Source: Mucilaginibacter tolerans (GTDB lineage Bacteria > Bacteroidota > Bacteroidia > Sphingobacteriales > Sphingobacteriaceae). Taken from it: a DNA stretch of 64,000 nucleotides. This document shows, piece by piece, positions 1-8,581 of the stretch. Position 1 is the stretch's first letter, and each line of letters begins with the position of its first letter. The DNA lies in NCBI RefSeq assembly GCF_030519375.1, contig NZ_JAUMKB010000002.1, positions 62,001-126,000 of the forward strand. Direction: 5' to 3'. The translations under genes and the position numbers were made by a program. The notes beneath the pieces were generated by a model. That model saw only the letters and a program-made list of their open reading frames with translations. It had not been told where the DNA came from and made no database searches.

Positions 1-1
1 T

Positions 2-388
2 ACAGGTTTGAGTTATACTACTTTCAACTATAGCAACCTGCATATTAATAAAACTGAATTAATGGATGGCGAAACGTTAACTGTTAGCGTTGAGGTGAAA
101 AATACTGGTTCGGTGGAAGGTAAGGACGCGGTATTGCTGTATACCAGTCAGATGTATGCCAGTATTGCCCCTGATTTTAAACGCCTACGCGCTTATAATA
201 AGATCAATCTAAAACCTGGTGAAACTAAAACGGTAACCTTTAAGCTCACATCGAAAGACTTAGCTTTTGTAAATGATGTAAGCAAAACGGTAACCGAGGG
301 CGGAGATTTCAAAATAATGATCGGCGATCAGTCGATTAGCTTTAAATATATCAGCAATACAGTTCCGTCGAGAACGGGAAGATTATAG
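2..388 (+). CDS. Glycoside hydrolase family 3, C-terminal fragment (partial at window start)
   Basis: This is the 3' end of a larger gene; the frame is open to the window edge and no true start is present. The first residues, TGLSYTTF, match the GLSYT signature that opens the fibronectin type III-like domain at the end of many GH3 beta-glucosidases and beta-xylosidases. The rest (NTGSVEGKDAVLLY, then a beta-rich stretch with LKPGETKTVTFKL) fits that domain to its end. GH3 enzymes release terminal sugars from plant or microbial glycans and in Bacteroidota are usually periplasmic or surface-exposed. The catalytic domains lie outside the window, so substrate cannot be inferred. A strong inverted repeat follows the stop codon. 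Confidence 0.85.
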   Translation, partial: TGLSYTTFNYSNLHINKTELMDGETLTVSVEVKNTGSVEGKDAVLLYTSQMYASIAPDFKRLRAYNKINLKPGETKTVTFKLTSKDLAFVNDVSKTVTEGGDFKIMIGDQSISFKYISNTVPSRTGRL

Positions 389-407
389 CATGCTGATAAG
401 ATCAATT

Positions 408-442
408 ATTCCGGTAACGACTCTGATGGTCGTTACCGGAAT
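408..442. terminator. Bidirectional intrinsic terminator between convergent genes
   Basis: A perfect 13-bp inverted repeat (ATTCCGGTAACGA and its complement) has a 9-nt loop. It sits between the GH3 stop codon and the stop of the minus-strand DUF3667 gene. The flanks are A/T-rich on both sides, so it could end transcription from either direction. Confidence 0.75.
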
Positions 443-453
443 AGTTTAATAAA

Positions 454-1455
454 TTAAATGATGGTTGTTATGACAAATACCAGCGTTACACAAAATGAAA
501 GCGCTGCAAAATACATAATCCACATTCCTATCATCTTCGTAATTGTTCTGAAGATACTGCGATGGTATACCGCACGCAACGAACGGTAAATATACCATAT
601 CACATATAACGTTGCGGGCAAGGTTAGCCATTCTATGACGCTTTTACCAAAGGGCAGTAGTATCAACTGCAACAGCATAAAAAAGGCTAAAAACAAGAAT
701 AGAAAGCAATGAAAATGAAAGGAGTAAATCAAATGTTCAACGTAAAATTTTTTGTTTCTCCAGAAAGCGATCTTAAGAATAAGCGCAAATAGCGGCAGCA
801 GAATGAACATCATTTTGGGGATGTTATGCCTTAGCTCTTCCGCAAAAACTTCTTTTGCATGGTTTCCGTATTTTTCCCGGTATTCAAACGTCTTTTTATT
901 CCAGACTCTTGCAACGAAACCATCACGATCGTTTTCCGCTAACTTTTTTTGATTGGTTAGATATTCAGCATAGCTGGTATCTTTTGTTGTAGGATGGAAC
1001 CAACCATTAGGTGTCTTTGTATAGTCCAATACTACTTCTCCTGCTTTTTTTGCTTGTTCAAAGGGTTTATTGCTGGCTGGCGTAACAACTACGCCTTTTT
1101 CAGCCGGTTTCCCATTGTCGTTAATGCGTGCAATGTTGTTATCACCATTGGTTTGAAACAGAAGCAAGAAATAAACAATACTAATAAAAATATACATTTT
1201 TACTGGGTGCAGGTATTGTGCGCGCCGGCCTGACATATATTCAATGGTAAGAAAGCCGGGTTTAAATAGCAGAGGTTTTAGTGTATGAAAAAATTGATGA
1301 TCAAAATGAAAGTAGTCGCTTATGGTATGGTTCATCAAGTGGCCAAAACTTTCATGTAGCTCCAGGTTCTCCTGGCCGCAGTTATGACAGTAGTGCCCTT
1401 CAAGTATGGTGCCGCAATTCAGACAGTTATTTTCATGCCGGTAATGCTTTTTCAT
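454..1455 (-). CDS. DUF3667 family membrane protein with N-terminal zinc ribbon
   Basis: This 333-residue protein starts with two CxxC knuckles (C11/C14 and C23/C26) typical of a zinc ribbon. The conserved DUF3667 block follows (HxxxDYFHFDHQFFHTLKPLL, then KPGFLTIEYMSGRRAQYLHPV). Hydrophobic segments appear at about residues 87-101, 215-230, 240-270 and 275-330, so it is an integral membrane protein. The family is common in Bacteroidota and has no established function. It starts 14 bp after the stop of the upstream MFS transporter gene on the same strand, so the two are probably co-transcribed. The function of the pair is not known to me. Confidence 0.8.
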   Translation of the reverse strand: MKKHYRHENNCLNCGTILEGHYCHNCGQENLELHESFGHLMNHTISDYFHFDHQFFHTLKPLLFKPGFLTIEYMSGRRAQYLHPVKMYIFISIVYFLLLFQTNGDNNIARINDNGKPAEKGVVVTPASNKPFEQAKKAGEVVLDYTKTPNGWFHPTTKDTSYAEYLTNQKKLAENDRDGFVARVWNKKTFEYREKYGNHAKEVFAEELRHNIPKMMFILLPLFALILKIAFWRNKKFYVEHLIYSFHFHCFLFLFLAFFMLLQLILLPFGKSVIEWLTLPATLYVIWYIYRSLRAVYHRSIFRTITKMIGMWIMYFAALSFCVTLVFVITTII

Positions 1456-1469
1456 GACTTAGTGTCTTT

Positions 1470-2729
1470 TTAGATGTGTTGCGTAACTCGTTGTAATGTA
1501 GCAGTATGTTTATATCTAAAAACAAAAGGGAACACGACAGCTATAACTAAGGCGTAAGCAGCAAAAGTAAGCCATATGCCATGCCAGTTTTTGTTATGGT
1601 CAGCTAATATAAAATACTTGTCGATCAATATTCCGCTTGTCAGGCTGCCAAATACCGCACCGAAACCATTTACCATCATCATGAACAGCCCTTGTGCACT
1701 GCCCCTTATCTCTGGTGTAGTTTGAGTTTCTACGAATAAAGAACCTGATATATTAAAGAAATCAAATGCCATTCCATATACAATACAAGACAATATGATC
1801 ATCCACAGGCCACCATCAGGATCGCCAAATGCAAAAAGACCAAAACGCAGTACCCAGGCTAGCATACTGAATAACATTACGTATTTGATGCCAAATTTTC
1901 GCAGGAAGAATGGAATCGCCAGTATAAACATTGTTTCGGATATCTGCGAGATTGACATAATAATGGCAGGGTGCTTTACTGCCACGGTATCTTTATAGAT
2001 AGGCATGCTGCTAAATCCATTGAGAAAGTCTGTACCATAGGCGTTTGTTAGTTGTAAAGCAGCACCCAATAACATCGAAAAGATAAAGAAAATTGCAAAT
2101 TTGGGTTCCTTAAATAAAGTAAAGGCTTTTAACCCTAAGAGATTTACAAATGATTTTTTACTTGTATGCCTCCCAATAGGAGGGCATTTTGGAAGCGTAA
2201 ATGAATACACGCCAAGTACTAAAGCAATGGCGGAGGAAATATAAAATTGATTTGCAGATGTTGTATTGTGTGTAAGACTTATGGTCCACAAAGCCACAAT
2301 AAAGCCAACTGTGCCCCATGTCCGTATTGGGGGATAGTCTTTCACTATATCAATATTTTTCCTTTTTAAGGCAGAATAAGCAACAGTGATAGAAAGCGAT
2401 ATCGTTGGCATATAAAATATCATGTTTAGAAACATGAGCCAAAAGAAAGCCGAGGGGTTGGACGCAAGGGGCAGTGTAAATAGCATAATTGAGCCCAATA
2501 TGTGCATGATCCCATAAAGTTTTTCAGCATTTATCGCTCTGTCAACCAATATGCCAGTAATTGCAGGCATAAAAATGGCTGAAAACCCCATCGTAGAGAA
2601 TATAGCTCCAAACTCTGTAAATGTCCAATGCTTGGTGTGATCACAATAAGCTCCAACTGTAAGAAGCCATGATCCCCACACAAAATATTGCATGAAGTTC
2701 ATCAGTATTAAGCGGAACTTAATATTCAT
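1470..2729 (-). CDS. Nucleoside-permease-like MFS transporter (NHS family)
   Basis: The 419-residue protein has about twelve hydrophobic helices. Its length is close to that of E. coli NupG, the reference member of the nucleoside:H+ symporter family. Conserved features include the opening NFMQYFVWGSWLLTVG, the TM2-TM3 region with GILVDRAINAEKLYG, and a C-terminal GSAQGLFMMMVNGFGAVFGS helix. Bacteroidota carry several paralogues of this family; some import nucleosides and others are thought to take up sugars or related compounds, so the substrate is uncertain. It precedes the DUF3667 gene on the same strand. No clear TAnnTTTG box was seen close to its start. Confidence 0.75.
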   Translation of the reverse strand: MNIKFRLILMNFMQYFVWGSWLLTVGAYCDHTKHWTFTEFGAIFSTMGFSAIFMPAITGILVDRAINAEKLYGIMHILGSIMLFTLPLASNPSAFFWLMFLNMIFYMPTISLSITVAYSALKRKNIDIVKDYPPIRTWGTVGFIVALWTISLTHNTTSANQFYISSAIALVLGVYSFTLPKCPPIGRHTSKKSFVNLLGLKAFTLFKEPKFAIFFIFSMLLGAALQLTNAYGTDFLNGFSSMPIYKDTVAVKHPAIIMSISQISETMFILAIPFFLRKFGIKYVMLFSMLAWVLRFGLFAFGDPDGGLWMIILSCIVYGMAFDFFNISGSLFVETQTTPEIRGSAQGLFMMMVNGFGAVFGSLTSGILIDKYFILADHNKNWHGIWLTFAAYALVIAVVFPFVFRYKHTATLQRVTQHI

Positions 2730-2821
2730 AAAGTGCCCTGGTTTTGTTGAAAGCCATAACTATTGAGATCAAAAGCTGAAAAATAATGAAATAAACACAG
2801 AATCAGAAAGACGATGAATGG

Positions 2822-2877
2822 ATATTAGTATTAAATAAATAAAAGTGGATTCACACCTCAAATCTAATATCTCAGTA
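2822..2877. repeat. Partial heptad-type intergenic element (element A)
   Basis: Just downstream of the nuclease stop codon lie degenerate 7-nt units of the form CTCAAAT / CTAATAT / CTCAGTA. An upstream GATATTAG at about 2821 can pair with CTAATATC inside them. The units match those of the fuller element between lepA and folD, so this looks like a one-armed relative. The stem alone is weak. Confidence 0.4.
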
Positions 2878-3477
2878 TCAGGATGCTTTTCTGCGGTTCA
2901 GTTCGTCCCTTATTTTGGCCGCCTTTTCGTAAGCTTCCTCTGATAGAGCTTCCTGGAGTTTACTTTTAAGCTCATCGGTACTTAATGATGCATAACCGCT
3001 TGTTGTAGGAGTTACGGCTTTTTCTTCGGTAGTATCACTCATGTTTTCGAGATAAACAAAATCGTTGCCTTCGATTACGATACCTGCTGTTGAAAGAATG
3101 AATTCGTAAGTATAAATAGAGCAATCGAAGCGAACTGCCATCGCAATAGCATCGGAAGTACGCGCGTCGATCTCTATCGTTTTTTTGCCGTCTGAACAAA
3201 CCAGTTTAGCATAGAATATACCATCAACCAGGTTATAGATAATAATTTCCTGTATAGTGATATTATAAGCCTGTGCGAAATTCTTGAACAGATCATGCGT
3301 AAGCGGCCGGCTTGGGGTCATTTTCTCAATTTCAATAGCAATTGCCTGAGCTTCAAAACTCCCTATGATGATTGGCAATCTTCGGCGGCCATTTACTTCG
3401 CCTAAAACCAGTGCATAAGCGCCGGATTGTGTTTGGCTGTATGATAGCCCCACGATATCCAGCTTGATTTTTTTCAT
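2878..3477 (-). CDS. Bifunctional nuclease family protein (DUF151) with C-terminal UVR motif
   Basis: The product has about 199 residues from the ATG giving MKKIKLDIVG. An in-frame ATG five codons upstream (3492) is also possible, but the chosen start fits how family members begin. The N-terminal 140 residues match the BFN/DUF151 fold (SYSQTQSGAYALVLGE, RRLPIIIGSFEAQAIAIE, IDARTSDAIAMAVRFDCSIY). Plant homologues were reported to have DNase and RNase activity; bacterial roles are poorly defined. The last 35 residues (LKSKLQEALSEEAYEKAAKIRDEL) form a UvrB/UvrC-type helical hairpin, a fusion often seen in Bacteroidota. It is the third gene of the etfB-etfA operon, 25 bp after etfA. Confidence 0.85.
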   Translation of the reverse strand: MKKIKLDIVGLSYSQTQSGAYALVLGEVNGRRRLPIIIGSFEAQAIAIEIEKMTPSRPLTHDLFKNFAQAYNITIQEIIIYNLVDGIFYAKLVCSDGKKTIEIDARTSDAIAMAVRFDCSIYTYEFILSTAGIVIEGNDFVYLENMSDTTEEKAVTPTTSGYASLSTDELKSKLQEALSEEAYEKAAKIRDELNRRKAS

Positions 3478-3502
3478 ATTGTTACCCATCACTGATTCTT
3501 AT

Positions 3503-4480
3503 TTATGCTGATGCTTTATATTCTTTTACTGCTGCGATTAATTTGGGCACTACCTCAAATGCATCGCCAACTATCCCATAGTCAGCTACTTTAAAAATAG
3601 GTGCTTCGGGATCTTTGTTTATTGCCACGATCACTTTGGATGAACTAATGCCTGCCAGGTGTTGTATAGCGCCCGAAATTCCAATTGCAATATACAAATT
3701 TGGACTGACAGCTATACCAGTTTGGCCAACGTGTTCGCTATGTGGGCGCCATCCGGCATCTGAAACGGGCTTCGAACAGGCTGTTGCTGCACCCAATAGC
3801 TCGGCCAGTTCTTCTACCATTCCCCAGTTCTCCGGACCTTTTAATCCACGACCGCCTGAAACCACTATCTCAGCATCTGGTAAAGAAACTTTATCGGTTG
3901 AGCGAACGATCTCTTTGACCATTGCCTTAAAGTCGGATTCTTTAGTTTCCGCAGAAAAAGCTTCGATAGCCCCGGCTGCTGGTTTTTCAACTACCTGATA
4001 AGAATTTGGTACTAAAGCAATTACTTTGTTTGATGATGTGAGTTGAACGGTAGCAAATGCTTTGCCCGAGAATGCGGTTTTTTTAACAGTGAATTTATCA
4101 CCTGCTATCTCTGGTAAGGCCACTACGCCGTCGGCGACACCAGCATCCAGTTTAACACCGATACGCGGCGCTAATCCACGCCCGGAAAATGAGTTGGATA
4201 AAACCACAATGTCAGCACTTTCTTTTTTGGCTGCCGAAGCGATAACTGATGCATAAGCCTGATTAACAAAATTCTTTAACTGAGCATTTGATACCGTAAG
4301 TACTTTACCGGCCCCGTATTTGCCCAGCAGACTGAGCTGGTCATTGGCTACATCGCCAATAGAAATGGCAACAAGGCTGGTGTTAGTTTGATCAGCAACT
4401 GCGCGAGCGTAAGAAACGGCTTCAAAAGTTGACTTTTTGAATTTGCCTTCTGCATTTTCTGTATAAATTAAAACTGACAT
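3503..4480 (-). CDS. etfA: Electron transfer flavoprotein subunit alpha
   Basis: This 325-residue protein has the length and domain order of EtfA: an N-terminal adenine-nucleotide-hydrolase-like domain, then a C-terminal FAD domain from about residue 200. The FAD-binding signature is clear (SGGRGLKGPENWGMVEELA, then GQTGIAVSPNLYIAIGISG, AIQHLAGI and VIVAINKDPEAPIF). With EtfB it accepts electrons from acyl-CoA dehydrogenases, here plausibly the GcdH encoded at 36-37.5 kb, and passes them to the quinone pool through ETF:quinone oxidoreductase. It lies 28 bp after etfB, and the nuclease gene follows closely, so all three form one minus-strand operon. Confidence 0.96.
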   Translation of the reverse strand: MSVLIYTENAEGKFKKSTFEAVSYARAVADQTNTSLVAISIGDVANDQLSLLGKYGAGKVLTVSNAQLKNFVNQAYASVIASAAKKESADIVVLSNSFSGRGLAPRIGVKLDAGVADGVVALPEIAGDKFTVKKTAFSGKAFATVQLTSSNKVIALVPNSYQVVEKPAAGAIEAFSAETKESDFKAMVKEIVRSTDKVSLPDAEIVVSGGRGLKGPENWGMVEELAELLGAATACSKPVSDAGWRPHSEHVGQTGIAVSPNLYIAIGISGAIQHLAGISSSKVIVAINKDPEAPIFKVADYGIVGDAFEVVPKLIAAVKEYKASA

Positions 4481-4508
4481 ATATGATCCGGTTCGTAAAA
4501 CTATTTAT

Positions 4509-5246
4509 TTATATCACTTTGGCTTCGGTGTGCAATAAACCGATCAATTTTTCTGCTTCATTGGCAGCTACCAGCTTCACCTGTCCGCGTGGAGCAGGGG
4601 TTTGATAGCCGAGTATTTCTGAATTATTTCTTACCTCGGTAGCTTCAACAACATTCAACGGTTTTGTACGCGCCGACATGATACCACGCATATTTGGTAT
4701 TTTGGGCTCGGCAACACCTTCAGCCGTGCCCGCAACAAATGGGAAGGGTATTACCAATACTTCCTTACCGCCTTCAATTTCACGTTCTACTGTGGCTTTG
4801 TCACCATCTGCATCAAGCTTTTTGATGATAGATACCGATGGAATATCCAAAAGTTCACCCAGCATACCAGCCACTTTTGAGCCATTGTAATCAATCGATT
4901 CCCTTCCTGTTAAAATCAGGTCGAATGGATTTTGTTTCACGTATTGTGCAATTTGATAAGCTACAAACCAGGCATCATGTGGTTTTGCATTTATGCGGAT
5001 TGCATCATCAGCCCCGATAGCCAATGCTTTACGAATGGTAGCTTCGGTATTGGCCTCACCAACATTGATCACAGTAACTGATCCTTTACCACCTTCTGTT
5101 AGCTCAATTGCCCGTGATAATGCAATCTCATCGTAAGGATTCAGGATAAACTGAACGCCGTTTGCATTAAATTGGGTGTTATTATCGGTAAAAGTTATTT
5201 TTGTCGTCGTATCAGGAACATTACTTATACATACCAGTATCTTCAT
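4509..5246 (-). CDS. etfB: Electron transfer flavoprotein subunit beta
   Basis: The ATG chosen gives MKILVCISNVPDTTTKI, the conserved EtfB start, for 245 residues. An in-frame ATG eight codons upstream would add a sequence not typical of the family. Recognisable blocks are NPYDEIALSRAIEL, the nucleotide-binding-like region around IRKALAIGADDAIRI, DLILTGRESIDYNGSKV, and IPNMRGIMSARTKPL near the C terminus. EtfB binds AMP and holds the flavin jointly with EtfA. It is the first gene of the etfB-etfA-nuclease operon. A TAnnTTTG box lies about 100 nt upstream, implying an unusually long leader that contains an 8-bp inverted repeat at 5284-5322. Confidence 0.95.
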   Translation of the reverse strand: MKILVCISNVPDTTTKITFTDNNTQFNANGVQFILNPYDEIALSRAIELTEGGKGSVTVINVGEANTEATIRKALAIGADDAIRINAKPHDAWFVAYQIAQYVKQNPFDLILTGRESIDYNGSKVAGMLGELLDIPSVSIIKKLDADGDKATVEREIEGGKEVLVIPFPFVAGTAEGVAEPKIPNMRGIMSARTKPLNVVEATEVRNNSEILGYQTPAPRGQVKLVAANEAEKLIGLLHTEAKVI

Positions 5247-5348
5247 CAGGCTATTTGTTTTAATTGGCAAATGATCTTTACAATGTGTGTTATGGTTTTA
5301 TTCTTTTACTCATGAACACACAAAAAGGTTTTCATGAAATAGGTTTCG

Positions 5349-5356
5349 CAAATTTA
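5349..5356 (-). promoter_or_regulatory. Putative -7 box (TAAATTTG) for the etfBA operon
   Basis: On the minus strand the sequence reads TAAATTTG, an exact match to the Bacteroidota -7 consensus TAnnTTTG. It lies in the gap between etfB and the divergent TPR gene. A start a few bases downstream would give a leader of roughly 95 nt. Confidence 0.5.
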
Positions 5357-5378
5357 GATAAAAAAGAGAGAGTTTAAA

Positions 5379-5717
5379 ATGCAGTTGAGCCGATTAGAAA
5401 AGCTGTTGGAATTTTTACAAAATGAACCCAACGATGAATTCCTGCAATATGCCCTGGCCACCGAGTACCTCAGGCTCAATGATACTGAAAAAGCATTGTG
5501 GTATTATGAGAACCTGGTAAAAAATCACCCGGATTATGTGGGAACCTATTATCACCTTGGGAAATTATACGAAGCCCTAAACCGCAAAGAAGATGCAATA
5601 GGCACCTATGAGAAAGGAATGGAAACGGCTAAACGAAAAAGGGACAATCATGCGTTTTCGGAATTGCAGGCTGTATACCGTGAAGCGACCGGCTCGAACG
5701 AAGATGATGACTATTGA
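5379..5717 (+). CDS. Small tetratricopeptide repeat protein
   Basis: This 112-residue protein has no signal peptide and is mostly helical. It has about two TPR units: EFLQYALATEYLRLNDTEKALWYYENLVKNHP is one 34-residue repeat, and YVGTYYHLGKLYEALNRKEDAIGTYEKGMETA is the next, with the canonical Ala/Gly/Tyr positions. TPRs mediate protein-protein contacts; the partner is unknown. The C terminus is acidic (NEDDDY). Its start is divergent from etfB, and it is followed by a repeat-containing gap before chrA, so co-transcription with chrA is possible but not shown. Confidence 0.75.
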   Translation: MQLSRLEKLLEFLQNEPNDEFLQYALATEYLRLNDTEKALWYYENLVKNHPDYVGTYYHLGKLYEALNRKEDAIGTYEKGMETAKRKRDNHAFSELQAVYREATGSNEDDDY

Positions 5718-5820
5718 ATGTTCATTAGTTCAAGGGAGCATTATGTTTATTAGTAATGCAAATTGATTATAAAAGAAGACCAATGAATCAGTGAACAATT
5801 GAACCAATGAACTAATGAGG
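5718..5820. repeat. Octamer-unit palindromic element overlapping the chrA start (element B)
   Basis: Five tandem, degenerate copies of an 8-nt unit (consensus CAATGAAC) run from 5781 to 5820. Two copies of the complementary unit (GTTCATTA, GTTCAAGG) sit at 5720-5735. The arms can therefore fold back on one another across about 45 nt. The last unit contains the ATG of chrA (5815). Confidence 0.65.
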
Positions 5821-7014
5821 AAACGTCAACTACTGTTTATCCGTGATGTGCTGATCTACACCTTCACTGCCTTTGGCGGGCCGCAGGGGCATATAGCCAT
5901 TTTGCTACGCGAGTTTGTTGAGAAACGCCGCTACATCACCGAACTGGAGTTGATGGAATTGAACGCATTAGCCCAGATATTGCCCGGTCCATCATCCACT
6001 CAAACGCTGGTTGGTATAGCATGGAAAGTAGGAGGGCTGAGGCTGGCTATCATTACCTTTTTGATATGGATAGCGCCTTCGGCCGTAATTATGGGTATAG
6101 CGGCTATCAGTTATAAAATGTTTTTGACACATGCCCGGTTTGCCGAGATATTGCGCTTCGTGCAACCTATTGCGGTGGGCATAGTTGCTTATGCAGCGTA
6201 TACTTTTGCCACAAAATTTCTGAAGAGCAAGGTGACCACTATGCTGGCTATAGGTTCATTGATAGCTACATTGATATTGCAGAATGCCTATGCCTTCCCG
6301 ATCCTGGTTTTGTTAGGAGGGATCATTTCCTCCGCATTAGAAACACAACCACAGGAAAGTGAGCTACGGGTAAGCCTGTTTGCCAATGTGAACCCCAATA
6401 AGGTGGCTTATTTTATAGGCATTCTATTGGCCTTTGCCGCACTGGGTGCTATTATCAATCAAACATCACCTTTCAGTTTACCTATACGTTTGTTCGAAAA
6501 CTTTTATCGTAACGGAATTCTGATTTTTGGTGGGGGACAGGTACTTGTTCCGCTGATGTATACCGAGTTTGTTGAAGTAAAGCACTACCTGGGAGCTTCT
6601 GAATTCCTCTCCGGATTTGCTTTGCAACAAGCTTTACCCGGTCCTACATTCTCCTTTACCTCATTTATTGGTAGCATGACGCTGGGTAATAAAGGCTTTG
6701 GCTTATGGGGGCAAATTCTTGGAAGTGTCATCGCAGTAATAGGTATAAACCTGCCGGGATTGATATTGATATTATTTATCGTGCCATTTTGGGAAGACTT
6801 AAAAAAGATAACCCGTATCCGTAATTCGCTGAGCGGTATCAGTGCTGTCGCGGTAGGTTTTATGGCTACGGCACTAATATTACTGGTAAGGCCCTTTGGA
6901 ACCGACTGGTTGGCTTATGTATTAATGATAGGATCTTTTTGCCTGCTATATTTTACCAAAGTAAAAACCCCGATCGTTATTATTATCGGGGTGGTATTGG
7001 GACTAATATTTTGA
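5815..7014 (+). CDS. chrA: Chromate transporter, two-domain ChrA type
   Basis: The 399-residue membrane protein is a head-to-tail duplication of the CHR domain. Each half opens with a glycine-rich signature: TAFGGPQGHIAILLREFV near residue 20, and FGGGQVLVPLMYTEFV near residue 238. Each then carries an LPGP motif (AQILPGPSSTQT and LQQALPGPTFSF). About ten transmembrane helices are visible. Family members export chromate or related oxyanions using the proton gradient; a role in sulfate-like anion transport cannot be excluded. The start codon lies inside the last unit of an octamer repeat, and the 3' end contains a hairpin that probably terminates dnaB on the other strand. Confidence 0.88.
   Translation: MRKRQLLFIRDVLIYTFTAFGGPQGHIAILLREFVEKRRYITELELMELNALAQILPGPSSTQTLVGIAWKVGGLRLAIITFLIWIAPSAVIMGIAAISYKMFLTHARFAEILRFVQPIAVGIVAYAAYTFATKFLKSKVTTMLAIGSLIATLILQNAYAFPILVLLGGIISSALETQPQESELRVSLFANVNPNKVAYFIGILLAFAALGAIINQTSPFSLPIRLFENFYRNGILIFGGGQVLVPLMYTEFVEVKHYLGASEFLSGFALQQALPGPTFSFTSFIGSMTLGNKGFGLWGQILGSVIAVIGINLPGLILILFIVPFWEDLKKITRIRNSLSGISAVAVGFMATALILLVRPFGTDWLAYVLMIGSFCLLYFTKVKTPIVIIIGVVLGLIF
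6962..6992 (-). terminator. Intrinsic terminator for dnaB located inside the chrA 3' coding end
   Basis: Read on the minus strand, a 7-bp GC-rich stem (CCCCGAT pairing with ATCGGGG, 10-nt loop) is followed at once by GTTTTTAC. It lies 26 bp beyond the dnaB stop codon but within the last codons of chrA, so the two convergent genes share this DNA. Confidence 0.65.
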
Positions 7015-7017
7015 TCG

Positions 7018-8577
7018 TTAAAACGGGGCGTCATCATCATCAATCTCGTTTGCTCTTGATGGTCGAATAATAAAATTGCTTGGTTTATCAAATTCCTGCG
7101 AAGGGGTTAAGCCTGTGAATGGAGTACCTTGGGGCAGGAATGTTCCACCCTGATCCAAATCCTGGAATTTCACAAATTTGCCCACAAACTTCAATCGTAC
7201 AGTTCCTGTCTCGCCGTTACGGTGCTTGGCAATAATAACTTCACCTACGCCGTTTGTCGGGTTGCCGTTCTCATCCTCGGTCATGCCGTAATATTCCGGA
7301 CGGTAGAGGAACAACACCATATCCGCATCCTGCTCGATGGAACCCGATTCACGTAAGTCGGACAACATTGGTCGTTTAGAGGCGCCTGGCCTGTTTTCCA
7401 CCGCACGGCTCAACTGCGACAGGGCTATTACCGGTACATTCAATTCTTTTGCCACAGATTTCAATGCACGTGATATACTACCGATCTCCTGCTCACGGTT
7501 GCCGCCGCCCTTACCATCGCTTTTACCTTGCATTAGTTGCAAGTAGTCGATGATGATCAATTGAATGTCATGTTGTGATTTTAAACGGCGGCATTTTGCC
7601 CTGAATTCAAAAATATTCAGTGCCGGAGTGTCATCTATAATGAGTGGCGCCTGCTCAAGCCTGCCTATTTTAGAGTGTATCTGCTGCCATTCCCATTCTT
7701 CCAATGTCCCTTTACGAATCTTTTCCTGCTCAATTTCTGTTTCACCAGATATCAAACGATTGACCAGCTGTATTGATGACATCTCCAGCGAGAACACCAC
7801 AACAGGACGGTTAAAATCAACAGCTGCATTACGTGCGCAGCTCAACACAAAGGCAGTTTTACCCATCGCCGGGCGAGCTGCGATTATCACTAAATCGGAA
7901 CGCTGCCAACCTGAAGTCATCCTGTCAAGGTCAGTAAAACCAGAGGCCACGCCGGTAAGGCCATCTTTTTTATCTTTTAATGCCTCGATCTCCTTCAGGG
8001 TTTCGTGCATAATGTCATCCATTTTTCGCGAGTCGCGACGGAGGTTGTTTTGGGCAATATCGAATAGGTTTTTCTCGGCCTTATCTAACAGGTCAAGAAC
8101 GTCAGTAGTATCCTCATAAGCATTATTGATCACTTCTGTCGAAATGCGGATCAATTCACGTTGAATGAATTTTTGAATGATGATACGCGAGTGAAATTCA
8201 ATATTGGCTGCTGAAGCCACACGGTTGGTGAGCTCGGTGATATAATAGGCACCACCTATCATTTCCAGCTCACCTTGCTGGCGCAATTGGGACGTCACCG
8301 TAAGAATATCCACGGGCGATGTTTTCTCAAACAAATACCTGATGGCCTTGAATATTTTCTGATGACTGTCTTTGTAAAAAACCTCGGGCTTAAGTATGTC
8401 GATCACAGAGGATAAGGCATCCTTTTCGAGCATCAATGCTCCAAGAACAGCCTCTTCCAAATCGATTGCCTGGGGCGGCAGCTTACCGAGACCGGTGTAG
8501 GGTGTGGGGTTACTAATTCTGCTGCGTCTTTCATTGGTAGTGGGCTTGTTGTAAGGGTTATCGTTCTCCAGAATCAT
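7018..8577 (-). CDS. dnaB: Replicative DNA helicase DnaB
   Basis: The 519-residue protein has the full DnaB architecture. The N-terminal helical domain (about residues 33-135) begins LPPQAIDLEEAVLGALML. A linker follows, then a RecA-type motor domain with Walker A AARPAMGKTAF (about 233-243) and Walker B IIIDYLQLM (about 341-349). ALSQLSRAVENRPG and SGSIEQDADMVLFLYRP are further DnaB landmarks. The ring-shaped hexamer unwinds DNA at the replication fork. The C-terminal tail (about 30 residues, rich in Pro and acidic residues) is typical of Bacteroidota homologues. A TACTTTTG box ends 4 nt before the ATG, suggesting a leaderless mRNA. It is convergent with chrA, 3 bp apart. Confidence 0.97.
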   Translation of the reverse strand: MILENDNPYNKPTTNERRSRISNPTPYTGLGKLPPQAIDLEEAVLGALMLEKDALSSVIDILKPEVFYKDSHQKIFKAIRYLFEKTSPVDILTVTSQLRQQGELEMIGGAYYITELTNRVASAANIEFHSRIIIQKFIQRELIRISTEVINNAYEDTTDVLDLLDKAEKNLFDIAQNNLRRDSRKMDDIMHETLKEIEALKDKKDGLTGVASGFTDLDRMTSGWQRSDLVIIAARPAMGKTAFVLSCARNAAVDFNRPVVVFSLEMSSIQLVNRLISGETEIEQEKIRKGTLEEWEWQQIHSKIGRLEQAPLIIDDTPALNIFEFRAKCRRLKSQHDIQLIIIDYLQLMQGKSDGKGGGNREQEIGSISRALKSVAKELNVPVIALSQLSRAVENRPGASKRPMLSDLRESGSIEQDADMVLFLYRPEYYGMTEDENGNPTNGVGEVIIAKHRNGETGTVRLKFVGKFVKFQDLDQGGTFLPQGTPFTGLTPSQEFDKPSNFIIRPSRANEIDDDDAPF

Positions 8578-8581
8578 AACC

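Noticed and set aside
3170..3477. UvrB/UvrC family repair protein based on the UVR motif
   Set aside because: Only the short C-terminal helical hairpin matches; the main domain is DUF151/bifunctional nuclease.
7565..8119. Plus-strand ORF (184 codons) opposite dnaB
   Set aside because: Antisense to the conserved helicase core; Ser/Arg-rich low-information translation.
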